Shown: positions 1-5,573, counted from the stretch's first letter. The stretch is DNA of 10,544 nt from CAYQFQ01 sp964416925 (GCA_964416925.1 CAYQFQ010000024.1:1-10544), one strand, 5' to 3'. The notes: generated by a model from the letters alone, not told the origin. Made by a program: numbers and translations.

Positions 1-2
1 CG

Positions 3-2051
3 GTAATTTTAAGATATGGAAATACCGCAATACTTGCTACTGCTGTTATTTCAAAAAATTCGAAAGAAGGTGGAGATTATCTTCCACTCACAGTAGAGTT
101 TGAAGAAAGGTTTTACGCTTCCGGTAAGATTTTAGGTTCAAGATATGTGAGAAGAGAAGGAAAGCCCTCTGATGAGGCAATTCTTTCAGGAAGAATTATT
201 GATAGAACGATCAGACCACTTTTTGATCAGTGGATTAGAAATGAAATTCAAGTTGTTGTTACTGTGCTTGCAATAGACCAAGATGATCCAGATGTGCTCG
301 GTGTTATTGCTGCGTCACTTGCTCTTGGAGTCTCAAAGATTCCTTTTGGCGGACCAGTCAGTGCGGTTAGAGTCGGGAAGCATAGAAATGATGGATTCCA
401 ACTTCATCCAACATTTTTAGAAAGAGATAACGAAAACTATGAAATTGATTTGGTTGCTTGTGGAAAAGATGGCCTGATCAATATGATTGAGCTTGGCGGA
501 GATGAATCACAAGAGTCCACAGCTGTAGAAGCGCTTAAACTTGCATCGACGGAAATTGAAAAAATAAATGCATGGCAGAAACAGGTGATTGCAGAAATCG
601 GTGTAGCGAAAGTTGCGATCCCAGAACCTGTTATGCCAGAATCTATCAAAACTCTTTTTGCAGAGAAAATGGTATCCAAACTTGGTGAGTTCATAATGAG
701 TGGGACACCTGGACATAAAAAAATTGATGAATTTCAGTCGGAATGGAATAAGCTTGTCGAAGAAAATATAGTTGAAGAAGAAAGAGGTTTTGCTGAAAAG
801 TTTTTTGAGGATACTCTTGATGCATATATTCACGAGCAAGCCATAAAGAATAACAAGAGAGCAGACGGTAGAGGAATGGATGATCTACGACCACTTTTTG
901 CGCAGGCTGGTGGCATTTCAACAATGCTTCATGGTTCAGGAATATTTTACAGAGGAGGAACTCACGTGCTTTCTGTATTAACCTTGGGAGGTCCAAAGGA
1001 CGCACAAATAGTTGATGGTATGGAAATTGGTGAAGATAAAAGATTTATGCACCACTATAATTTCCCACCTTATTCAACAGGTGAGACAGGTAGAATAGGA
1101 ACCACAAATAGAAGAATGATTGGTCATGGAGCTCTTGCTGAGAAAGCATTGTTCCCAATGATTCCAGACAAGAAAACTTTCCCTTATACTATTAGACTCG
1201 TGTCTGAAGCACTTTCATCAAACGGATCTACTTCTATGGGTTCAGTTTGTGCTTCAACATTAGCTTTGATGGATGGAGGAGTACCAATGAAGAGACCTGT
1301 TGCCGGAATCGCATCCGGACTTATGTCAGATAAAGATGGCAATTATAAAATTCTCACAGATATACAAGGTCCAGAAGATCACTTCGGAGATATGGACTTC
1401 AAGGTTGCTGGAACAAAAGAAGGAATTACAGCAATTCAGATGGATGTAAAAGTTGATGGAATTAAAATTGATGTTTTAGCCGAAGCATTTGAAAAAGCAA
1501 AACAAGCAAGACTCAAAATTCTTGATGTTATCACTTCTGCAATCTCTGTACCAAGAGCAGATATTTGTATCAATGCTCCAAAGATTCTCACAATCAAAAT
1601 TAAGCAAGATCAGATCGGTGGAGTTATTGGTTCAGGAGGAAAAATTATAAAAGAAATAAAAGAAAAGTCTGGTGCTGATATTGATATCGAAGATGATGGA
1701 ACAGTATACTTCACTGGTAAGAATGGTTCAGCAGAAAAAGCAAAACTTATAGTTGAACAGATGACACATGAATACAAAGCGGGAGAAAAGTTTCAGGGTG
1801 TTGTTACTAGGGTAGAAGCCTTTGGTGCATTTGTTAGAATTGCAGAGGGAACAGAAGGTCTCGTGCACGTATCAGAAATTGCAAACTTTAGAGTTGATAA
1901 TGTTGCTGATTATATTAAGGTAGGGGATAAAGTTCCAGTGACAGTGAAGGGAGTAGATGAAAAAGAAAGAATCGCTCTTTCTATAAAAGCTCTCTATCCA
2001 GATTTTATAAAAAGAAAAGGACCAACAGGACCCACACTTCCACAAAAATAG
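3..2051 (+). CDS. pnp: Polyribonucleotide nucleotidyltransferase (PNPase), 5'-truncated by the window edge
   Basis: PNPase degrades RNA 3'->5' by phosphorolysis, releasing nucleoside diphosphates, as a ring-shaped trimer in the cytoplasm. The frame is open from base 3, so the GTG at 147 is internal and the true start lies outside the window, probably about 30 residues upstream by comparison with E. coli. The first RNase PH domain carries the PLTVEFEERFYASGKI and RREGKPSDE motifs. The second carries FMHHYNFPPYSTGE, SNGSTSMGSV and the catalytic GDMDFKVAGT (near 1387-1420). A KH domain follows (GGVIGSGGKIIKEI, near 1617-1660), then a C-terminal S1 domain (GVVTRVEAFGAFVRI, from about 1800). The usual RGQTQ-like motif reads RGGTH here. 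The gene ends at TAG 2049-2051 and is followed by hairpins and a terminator. RNase Y, its usual partner in mRNA decay, is encoded at 5857-7386 on the other strand. Confidence 0.97.
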   Translation, partial: VILRYGNTAILATAVISKNSKEGGDYLPLTVEFEERFYASGKILGSRYVRREGKPSDEAILSGRIIDRTIRPLFDQWIRNEIQVVVTVLAIDQDDPDVLGVIAASLALGVSKIPFGGPVSAVRVGKHRNDGFQLHPTFLERDNENYEIDLVACGKDGLINMIELGGDESQESTAVEALKLASTEIEKINAWQKQVIAEIGVAKVAIPEPVMPESIKTLFAEKMVSKLGEFIMSGTPGHKKIDEFQSEWNKLVEENIVEEERGFAEKFFEDTLDAYIHEQAIKNNKRADGRGMDDLRPLFAQAGGISTMLHGSGIFYRGGTHVLSVLTLGGPKDAQIVDGMEIGEDKRFMHHYNFPPYSTGETGRIGTTNRRMIGHGALAEKALFPMIPDKKTFPYTIRLVSEALSSNGSTSMGSVCASTLALMDGGVPMKRPVAGIASGLMSDKDGNYKILTDIQGPEDHFGDMDFKVAGTKEGITAIQMDVKVDGIKIDVLAEAFEKAKQARLKILDVITSAISVPRADICINAPKILTIKIKQDQIGGVIGSGGKIIKEIKEKSGADIDIEDDGTVYFTGKNGSAEKAKLIVEQMTHEYKAGEKFQGVVTRVEAFGAFVRIAEGTEGLVHVSEIANFRVDNVADYIKVGDKVPVTVKGVDEKERIALSIKALYPDFIKRKGPTGPTLPQK

Positions 2052-2083
2052 TCGCCTCTTCGGCGACCCGCCGAAGAGGCGGG
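2051..2083. repeat. Double hairpin with complementary loops after pnp
   Basis: Two small stems lie side by side. GTCGCC (2051-2056) pairs with GGCGAC (2062-2067) around the loop TCTTC, and CCCGCC (2067-2072) pairs with GGCGGG (2078-2083) around the loop GAAGA. The two loops are exact complements, so the same bases can instead form one 11-bp stem (2053-2063 with 2071-2081). The element starts on the last base of the pnp stop codon. It could protect the mRNA 3' end or be a palindromic repeat unit. The pairing is seen directly; the function is unknown. Confidence 0.6.
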
Positions 2084-2103
2084 TATAAGGGGACAAGAAA
2101 AAT

Positions 2104-2130
2104 AAAAAACCGCTTAGGCGGTTTTTTATT
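2104..2130 (+). terminator. Intrinsic terminator of pnp
   Basis: AAAAAACCGC (2104-2113) pairs with GCGGTTTTTT (2118-2127) around the loop TTAG, and a T-rich tail follows. It is symmetrical and could also act on the minus strand, but only pnp ends here. Confidence 0.9.
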
Positions 2131-2139
2131 CCTTATGAC

Positions 2140-2166
2140 ATTCTGTATTCAACATTCTATATTCTG
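2140..2166 (+). repeat. Copy 1 of a dispersed ATTCTRTATTC-type repeat
   Basis: A 27-bp stretch built from degenerate ATTCTNNATTC units. It matches 7691-7717 at 23 of 27 positions in the same orientation. Both copies lie beside a terminator hairpin: this one just after the pnp terminator, the other between clpP and its terminator. Confidence 0.55.
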
Positions 2167-2170
2167 TTCA

Positions 2171-2207
2171 GTCTTCTGAAGACAAAATGTTCGGCATTTA
2201 GTATAAT
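2171..2207 (+). promoter_or_regulatory. Promoter with an overlapping palindrome, upstream of the membrane-protein gene
   Basis: A perfect -10 box TATAAT (2202-2207) lies 17 bp after a partial -35 box AAGACA (2179-2184). A perfect palindrome, GTCTTC-T-GAAGAC (2171-2183), covers the -35 box and is placed where an operator would sit. Transcription would begin near 2214, leaving about 13 nt before ATG 2227. The -10 overlaps the earlier in-frame ATG at 2206, so that ATG is not expected to be in the transcript. Confidence 0.6.
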
Positions 2208-2226
2208 GTCATATATACAAATATTT

Positions 2227-3348
2227 ATGGACGAAGAGACAAATGTAACAGAAGAACAGAGTAAACTTCAAGCTACGACTAAAAGTGAACTCGATAAATA
2301 TTTAAACAGCGAACCCCAGAAGAGCGTTGGGGGTCTTTCTCCAAATCCATTAGCACATAAAACAAGTAATCAAATTCCTACAAGACCAGAAACAAGAATT
2401 GGAAGTGGGTTAAACCAAACACCACAAAATCCACAAGATGAAACACCTCAGGTAAAATCTATCATTAGAACTTACAAAAGCGACATGGAGGAGACAATTC
2501 GATCTCAACATATTTCTTCTTTGAATATTGCTGTGGCTGAAAATAATAAGATGATCAGAAAGATGACCGATGAGGTGGCACAAGAAGAAGTGAAGGCTGA
2601 AAAAAATTATAAGATATTTATTATTATAATTATTTTGGTCGTGGCTGGGATTTTAACATTTGCAATTCCGTATTTTCTCGTAAAAAATCAGACAACAATT
2701 CCGACCGAAGATCCAACTTTGGTTTCATCACTCATAGTCTCGGACACAACTGAAAAAATAAATATCGATGAATTAAATAAAGACAGAATTGCAAAAACTT
2801 TAGGGGAGAGAGTGGGACAAATTTCAATTGTACTAGGTTCGATCAGACAGTTTTACATGACGGAGGGAAGCGGTGTACAAACATCAGAGGCTCCGGCGAA
2901 GGTTATAACAGCAAAAAGATTTCTTGAATTAATTAAAGCGAGAGCTCCAGAAGGCATGTTACGTACATTAAAAGATCCTTTCATGTTTGGTATGCATAGT
3001 TTTAACGGTAATCAAAAGTTTCTAATTTTGAAAGTTGGCTCCTATGAAACAACTTTTGCTGGCATGCTTGCGTGGGAAAATGCCCTTTGGTATGACTTCT
3101 CTGAGTTGTTTGGTCTTAAGACCGCAAACGAGGTTGATTCTGCAGGTAGACCAATACTTGGTGAGGAAGTAAAGAGGTTTCAGGATGTGGTTATAAAGAA
3201 CAAAGATACGCGAGTCATAAAAGATAAAGATGGAGAAATAATATTTTTGTATTCTGTTGTCGATAAAAGCACTGTTGTATTGACGACAAGTCCAGACACA
3301 TTTAAAGAGATAATGAATAGGTTTGATAAGATGTCTGTAACGAGATAA
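2227..3348 (+). CDS. Single-pass membrane protein of unknown function
   Basis: I do not recognise this protein. From ATG 2227 it has 373 residues. The earlier in-frame ATG at 2206 lies inside the -10 box, so 2227 (MDEETNVTEE) is preferred; no Shine-Dalgarno sequence precedes either. Three parts are visible: a hydrophilic N-terminal region of about 130 residues rich in T, N, P, Q and E; one transmembrane segment (IIIIILVVAGILTFAIPYFLV, split here only by description, near nt 2617-2685); and a folded C-terminal domain of about 220 residues with aromatic motifs such as DPFMFGMHSFNG and WENALWYDFSELFG. Lysines before the segment and none of note just after it suggest N-inside, C-outside. There is no cleavable signal peptide and no LPXTG motif. 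It is probably a surface or envelope protein with an external C-terminal domain. It is monocistronic. Confidence 0.85.
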   Translation: MDEETNVTEEQSKLQATTKSELDKYLNSEPQKSVGGLSPNPLAHKTSNQIPTRPETRIGSGLNQTPQNPQDETPQVKSIIRTYKSDMEETIRSQHISSLNIAVAENNKMIRKMTDEVAQEEVKAEKNYKIFIIIIILVVAGILTFAIPYFLVKNQTTIPTEDPTLVSSLIVSDTTEKINIDELNKDRIAKTLGERVGQISIVLGSIRQFYMTEGSGVQTSEAPAKVITAKRFLELIKARAPEGMLRTLKDPFMFGMHSFNGNQKFLILKVGSYETTFAGMLAWENALWYDFSELFGLKTANEVDSAGRPILGEEVKRFQDVVIKNKDTRVIKDKDGEIIFLYSVVDKSTVVLTTSPDTFKEIMNRFDKMSVTR

Positions 3349-3379
3349 TCGATCGGGTCTTTATCTATGCATTTATTTA

Positions 3380-3388
3380 TGCTAATAT
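3380..3388 (+). promoter_or_regulatory. Possible extended -10 element for the tRNA locus
   Basis: TGC followed by TAATAT (3383-3388) resembles an extended -10 box. The -35 region (TTTATC, 3360-3365) is poor. It lies 32 bp before the first tRNA copy and, if active, may be the original promoter of the tRNA-Pro gene. Confidence 0.3.
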
Positions 3389-3410
3389 CTTTTCAGTAAT
3401 CGAAGAGTTC

Positions 3411-3445
3411 AATTTAATATCGGGGCGTGGTGTAACGGTAGCATA
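3411..3445 (+). repeat. 35-bp direct repeat, left copy
   Basis: Bases 3411-3445 are identical to 3705-3739. The repeat contains a 10-bp leader (AATTTAATAT) plus the acceptor and D-arm half of a tRNA-Pro gene. The two copies flank the GIY-YIG reading frame, 294 bp apart. Confidence 0.97.
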
Positions 3446-3475
3446 TCCGCCTGAGGCGGACAGTCCAAGTTCAAA
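3421..3475 (+). pseudogene. Truncated tRNA-Pro-like gene with a palindromic anticodon arm
   Basis: The acceptor 5' strand, D arm, variable bases and the T-arm 5' side up to TTCAAA match the intact tRNA-Pro at 3715. The T-stem 3' strand and acceptor 3' strand are missing: after 3475 the sequence runs straight into the GIY-YIG frame. The anticodon arm is replaced by a perfect palindrome, TCCGCCT-G-AGGCGGA (3446-3460), two bases shorter than in the intact gene. It cannot give a normal 7-nt loop with U33. It cannot make a functional tRNA. Confidence 0.9.
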
Positions 3476-3477
3476 AG

Positions 3478-3711
3478 ATGTTATTTGTTTATGTTTTAAA
3501 AAATAGTGAAGGAGATATTTATATTGGACAAACCAATTGTATAAGTGATAGATTGAGAAGACATAACACGGGGTTATCCAAATCAACAAAATACGGTATT
3601 CCGTGGAAGATTGTCTATTAAGAAACTTTTGAGAAAAGAAGCGAAGCGATGGCTAGGGAAAAAGTTTTAAAAGGTGGCAAAGGTAGAGAGTGGTTGAGAA
3701 AAATAATTTAA
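3478..3711 (+). pseudogene. GIY-YIG endonuclease family (UPF0213-like), broken by an in-frame TAA
   Basis: From ATG 3478 the frame reads LFVYVLKNSEGDIYIGQT, then RLRRHNTGLSKSTKYGIPWK, then IVY, followed by TAA at 3619-3621. The same frame continues with ETFEKRSEAMAREK and KGGKGREWLRKII to TAA 3709-3711. Together these make a 77-codon GIY-YIG nuclease domain: VYVL and YIGQT are the GIY/YIG core strands, RLRRHN holds the catalytic-type arginine, SEAMARE holds the metal-binding-type glutamate, and KGxGREWL is the usual C-terminal helix. Only one stop breaks it, at a position where relatives have S, Y or F, so the damage looks recent. The frame is open upstream into the truncated tRNA, and its final stop codon lies inside the right 35-bp repeat. 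Small GIY-YIG frames directly abutting partial tRNAs suggest a mobile or homing origin. A 47-residue N-terminal fragment could still be made. Confidence 0.88.
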
Positions 3712-3739
3712 TATCGGGGCGTGGTGTAACGGTAGCATA
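3705..3739 (+). repeat. 35-bp direct repeat, right copy
   Basis: Identical to 3411-3445. Its first bases contain the stop codon of the GIY-YIG frame and its remainder forms the 5' half of the intact tRNA-Pro, so the boundary of the duplicated segment overlaps both genes. Confidence 0.97.
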
Positions 3740-3785
3740 CGTGCTTTGGGAGCATGCAGTCCGAGTTCAAATCTCGGCGCCCCGA
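3715..3785 (+). tRNA. tRNA-Pro (anticodon UGG)
   Basis: Full cloverleaf: acceptor CGGGGCG (3715-3721) with CGCCCCG (3778-3784), discriminator A 3785, anticodon stem CGTGC/GCATG around loop TTTGGGA (anticodon TGG 3747-3749), and T arm CCGAG-TTCAAAT-CTCGG. CCA is not encoded, so a CCA-adding enzyme is needed. Being preceded by the broken tRNA/GIY-YIG unit, it may rely on readthrough from a distant promoter. Confidence 0.97.
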
Positions 3786-3820
3786 CAGAAAATGACGAAG
3801 ACGTTTTTTGTCGTTGGGCG

Positions 3821-3848
3821 TTTTAAATAAAAAAGTTTTTATTTAAAA
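3821..3848. repeat. Perfect AT-only palindrome
   Basis: A 13-nt arm TTTTAAATAAAAA (3821-3833) pairs with TTTTTATTTAAAA (3836-3848) around AG. It could end the tRNA-Pro transcript but has no GC pairs, so it would be a weak terminator. Confidence 0.6.
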
Positions 3849-3956
3849 AGAGATTTGAACAGCGGAGCTATATTTTTTCAGCAGAAAAAATAGTGAGCTG
3901 GTGCCCAGACAAAGTTGAGCGACGGCGAAACTTTAGTCGCGGGAAAATCTCGTCTC
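3849..3956. other. Folded ~100-bp non-coding element between tRNA-Pro and the RNHCP gene
   Basis: GAGATTT (3850-3856) pairs with AAATCTC (3945-3951) to close a domain of about 100 nt. Inside are an 8-bp hairpin (3871-3878 with 3885-3892, loop CAGCAG) extended by AGCT (3866-3869 with 3896-3899), CTGG/CCAG (3898-3901 with 3905-3908), and two crossing stems, AAAGTT/AACTTT (3911-3916 with 3929-3934) and GCGAC/GTCGC (3919-3923 with 3936-3940). The 11 bases at 3850-3860 are also the reverse complement of the tRNA-Pro T arm (3765-3775). No open frame of note exists. It could be a structured RNA or a small non-autonomous mobile element; the strand is undecided. Confidence 0.45.
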
Positions 3957-3974
3957 AAAAACTAAATGCAAAAA

Positions 3975-3980
3975 CATAAT
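3975..3980 (+). promoter_or_regulatory. Possible -10 box of the RNHCP gene
   Basis: CATAAT matches five of six consensus bases and ends 11 bp before ATG 3992, which would give a transcript with almost no leader. No clear -35 box is visible. Confidence 0.35.
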
Positions 3981-3991
3981 TTTTACACACA

Positions 3992-4300
3992 ATGTCAATA
4001 AAATTTCAAAGAAGAATTGAAGATTTTATTTGCGAAAAATGTGGGGAAAGAATCTCAGGAACTGGTTATACTAATCACTGTTCGAGATGCCTTTATAGTA
4101 AGCATGTAGATGTTAATCCAGGCGATAGAGAAGAGACATGTGGTGGACTCATGGCACCAATTTGGATTGAATTCATTTCTGGTGAATATATCATGACGCA
4201 TGGATGTGAGAGATGTGGTTTCAAAAGAAAACAAAAAGTACAGGAAGGGGATAATTTTGAGGAAGTGATAAAAATATCAAAAGTTGTCGCTGAGAAGTAG
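3992..4300 (+). CDS. RNHCP-domain zinc-ribbon protein
   Basis: A 102-residue protein matching the RNHCP family, small putative zinc-binding proteins whose molecular role is not established. Visible ligands: C14-x2-C17 in FICEKCGE, the family core at N28-H29-C30-x2-C33 (NHCSRCLYSKHVD, where the canonical RNHCP reads TNHCS here), C50 in the ETCGGLMAPI segment, and C72-x2-C75 in HGCERCG. The PGDR and M-x-PI motifs of the family are also present, and the length is normal. No signal peptide or membrane segment is present, so it should be cytoplasmic. There is no Shine-Dalgarno sequence. ATG 3992 is chosen because the family's first CxxC follows within 14 residues. Nucleic-acid binding is a guess from the zinc ribbons. 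Confidence 0.9.
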   Translation: MSIKFQRRIEDFICEKCGERISGTGYTNHCSRCLYSKHVDVNPGDREETCGGLMAPIWIEFISGEYIMTHGCERCGFKRKQKVQEGDNFEEVIKISKVVAEK

Positions 4301-4312
4301 TATTATTTCAGA

Positions 4313-4341
4313 TTGATTTTTGAGTCCTTTTTTGTTACTAT
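4313..4341 (+). promoter_or_regulatory. Promoter of tRNA-Gly
   Basis: -35 TTGATT (4313-4318), a 17-bp spacer, and -10 TACTAT (4336-4341) preceded by TGT, giving an extended -10. Transcription would start near 4348, 13 nt before the tRNA. Confidence 0.65.
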
Positions 4342-4360
4342 CACAAAGTCTTAGATAAAA

Positions 4361-4431
4361 GCGGGTATAGTTTAATGGTAAAACTTCTGTTTTCCAAACA
4401 GATGTTAGGCGTTCGATTCGCCTTACCCGCA
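4361..4431 (+). tRNA. tRNA-Gly (anticodon UCC)
   Basis: Acceptor GCGGGTA (4361-4367) pairs with TACCCGC (4424-4430), with discriminator A 4431. The anticodon stem TCTGT/ACAGA encloses loop TTTCCAA, anticodon TCC at 4393-4395. The D arm has TTTAATGGTAAAA and the T arm GGCG-TTCGATT-CGCC. No CCA is encoded. It has its own promoter and terminator. Confidence 0.97.
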
Positions 4432-4438
4432 CAAAATG

Positions 4439-4458
4439 AAAGCCGAAAGGCTTTTTAA
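4439..4458 (+). terminator. Intrinsic terminator of tRNA-Gly
   Basis: AAAGCC (4439-4444) and GGCTTT (4449-4454) pair around the tetraloop GAAA, followed by a short T-rich tail. Confidence 0.8.
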
Positions 4459-4470
4459 TTCTTTATATAG

Positions 4471-4476
4471 TATAAT
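4471..4476 (+). promoter_or_regulatory. -10 box for the gene at 4530
   Basis: A perfect TATAAT, with no convincing -35. The leader from about 4483 contains a small hairpin, TCTCGA (4498-4503) with TCGAGA (4510-4515), and no Shine-Dalgarno sequence. Confidence 0.45.
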
Positions 4477-4529
4477 TATCTTATTACTAGATTAATCTCT
4501 CGACAAAGTTCGAGACAAATATTAATAAA

Positions 4530-4826
4530 ATGTTTAAAGGGATAGGAGAATTTTTTTCGGGAAAGCCGGAAGTTAAAAATGATGCAGAGAGTGTCTATGA
4601 TAAAGAATCTAAACAAATCATGAAGCTTGGAGCATTTTCTAAAATGTTTCCTGAAATTGGTTTTACTACTGATAATCTAGAACAAATTATCAAAGATGCA
4701 GGATTGACTCAAGAAGAAATTGATAATATTTTATCTCTTGCTTTAAATCTTGAACCGGAGTTTCCAGAATTAAATGTTGAAGATGCAGGGGAGAGGTTAA
4801 TGAATGCCTCAAAGATCGCAGCTTAA
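4530..4826 (+). CDS. Small acidic helical protein of unknown function
   Basis: I do not recognise this 98-residue protein. It starts with a short amphipathic stretch (MFKGIGEFFSG), then a polar linker, then mostly predicted helix (SKQIMKLGAFSKMFPEIG, LEQIIKDAGLTQEEIDNILS, EDAGERLMNASKIA). It has no cysteines, no signal peptide and no transmembrane segment, and its composition is acidic and soluble. The coding bias (AT-rich, A-ending codons) matches its neighbours. It stands alone between -10 box 4471-4476 and terminator 4857-4876, which supports a real monocistronic gene. ATG 4530 is the only credible start; it has no Shine-Dalgarno sequence. Confidence 0.75.
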   Translation: MFKGIGEFFSGKPEVKNDAESVYDKESKQIMKLGAFSKMFPEIGFTTDNLEQIIKDAGLTQEEIDNILSLALNLEPEFPELNVEDAGERLMNASKIAA

Positions 4827-4856
4827 CTTTATATTATTTATTATATAAATAAAAAG

Positions 4857-4876
4857 ACCGCGGGATGCGGTTTTTT
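4857..4876 (+). terminator. Intrinsic terminator of the gene at 4530
   Basis: ACCGC (4857-4861) pairs with GCGGT (4867-4871) around GGGAT, flanked by an A-run upstream and six T's (4871-4876). Confidence 0.85.
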
Positions 4877-4890
4877 ATGATTAAGTAAGT

Positions 4891-4919
4891 TTGACAAAGA
4901 TAAATAATATTGTTAATAT
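4891..4919 (+). promoter_or_regulatory. Strong promoter of the gene at 4967
   Basis: A consensus -35 TTGACA (4891-4896), a 17-bp spacer, and TAATAT (4914-4919) preceded by TGT, i.e. an extended -10. The start site would be near 4926, giving a leader of about 40 nt. Confidence 0.75.
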
Positions 4920-4966
4920 ATATAAGGAGTTCAAAACGCGTATAGCAAAGAAAGAGACAGGGGAAG

Positions 4967-5212
4967 ATGAAAGATTTCAAGGTGTCACGTAAAGTTGTGA
5001 AGGCTGCAGGGATGATTGCACAGGCGGTCTTCTCGTCAACTAATGGTGAGGGTGTCATACCGAATGCTTCTGGGAAAGTCCTCGTGAAGCACGCATCGCA
5101 GGCGTATTATGCGAGACGTGACGATATCACTGTTTCCAAGGTCACCGTCGAGATCGAAGTCCGTAAATTTGGCAAACCTTCACTGGAGACGTTCTATATC
5201 TGCTCACGGTAA
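4967..5212 (+). CDS. Small unknown protein with atypical base composition
   Basis: I do not recognise this 81-residue protein. The sequence is basic and mixed alpha/beta in look: KVSRKVVKAAGMIAQAVF, then a glycine/asparagine-containing turn, then alternating beta-type residues (ITVSKVTVEIEVRKFG). It has a single cysteine (ICSR end), no membrane segment and no signal peptide. By direct count it is about 48% G+C, against roughly one third in its neighbours, and four of its five arginines use CGN codons whereas holA uses only AGA. An in-frame TAG at 4943-4945 excludes longer forms, so ATG 4967 is the start; a weak AGGGG lies 3 nt before it. A strong promoter and a clean terminator bracket it. 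It may be acquired by transfer, or a highly expressed gene with its own codon bias. Confidence 0.7.
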   Translation: MKDFKVSRKVVKAAGMIAQAVFSSTNGEGVIPNASGKVLVKHASQAYYARRDDITVSKVTVEIEVRKFGKPSLETFYICSR

Positions 5213-5224
5213 TCGCTTTTCAAG

Positions 5225-5251
5225 AACCGCCATATCCAGTGGCGGTTTTTT
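5225..5251 (+). terminator. Intrinsic terminator of the gene at 4967
   Basis: AACCGCCA (5225-5232) pairs with TGGCGGTT (5240-5247) around a 7-nt loop, followed by T's to 5251. Confidence 0.92.
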
Positions 5252-5257
5252 AAATAT

Positions 5258-5287
5258 AAAAAAACACCCCTTAAGGGGTGTTTTTTT
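5258..5287 (-). terminator. Perfect-palindrome terminator of hup (bidirectional)
   Basis: AAAAAAACACCCCTT (5258-5272) and its exact complement (5273-5287) form a 30-bp palindrome just past the hup stop codon. It ends in T-runs on both strands, so it can stop transcription from either side. Confidence 0.9.
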
Positions 5288-5300
5288 ATTTAAGCATTAT

Positions 5301-5573
5301 TTATTTGACTGCATCCTTCAAAGCTTTAGCAGCTCTGAATTTTGGAACCTTCATAGCAGGGACTGTTATAGCCTCGCCTGTTCTTGGGTTTCTTGCTTGT
5401 CTTGAAGCTCTTGCCTTTACAGAGAAGATACCAAGACCTGCGATTGATACATCATCACCTTTCTTCAAACCTGATACGATAGAATCGAAAACAGCATCAA
5501 CAACTTGTTCTGCTTGGACTTTTGTTCCATTAAGAATTGCGTGAACTGCTTCAACTAGAGATTGTTTATTCAT
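5301..5573 (-). CDS. hup: DNA-binding protein HU family
   Basis: A 90-residue HU/IHF-family nucleoid protein: it dimerises and bends DNA without strong sequence preference. The N-terminal helices (residues 1-38, MNKQSLVEAV onward), the GLGIFSVKARASRQ strand-turn (46-59), the DNA-inserting arm with the conserved R61-N62-P63-R64-T65-G66-E67, and the C-terminal VPKFRAAKALKDAVK are all in place, and the length is exactly typical. HU is preferred over IHF because it is the usual single family member in small genomes; the sequence alone does not exclude a specialised paralogue. ATG 5573 is followed at once by the conserved NKQSLV start; no Shine-Dalgarno sequence precedes it. A long repeat-rich leader (5574-5713) lies upstream. 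Confidence 0.96.
   Translation of the reverse strand: MNKQSLVEAVHAILNGTKVQAEQVVDAVFDSIVSGLKKGDDVSIAGLGIFSVKARASRQARNPRTGEAITVPAMKVPKFRAAKALKDAVK

Noticed and set aside
2206..2226. ATG 2206 as the start of the membrane protein
   Set aside because: It overlaps a perfect -10 box, so it would not be transcribed; ATG 2227 is in frame just downstream.
3421..3475. A second functional tRNA with a different anticodon
   Set aside because: The 3' half is missing and no register gives a 7-nt anticodon loop with U33.
3619..3621. TAA recoded as an amino acid
   Set aside because: All other genes here use TAA or TAG as ordinary stops; the known Patescibacteria reassignment is TGA, and rsmE here ends in TGA.
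3911..3940. H-type pseudoknot from the two crossing stems
   Set aside because: Only one nucleotide would have to span the six-pair first stem, which is geometrically unlikely; the stems are more plausibly alternatives.
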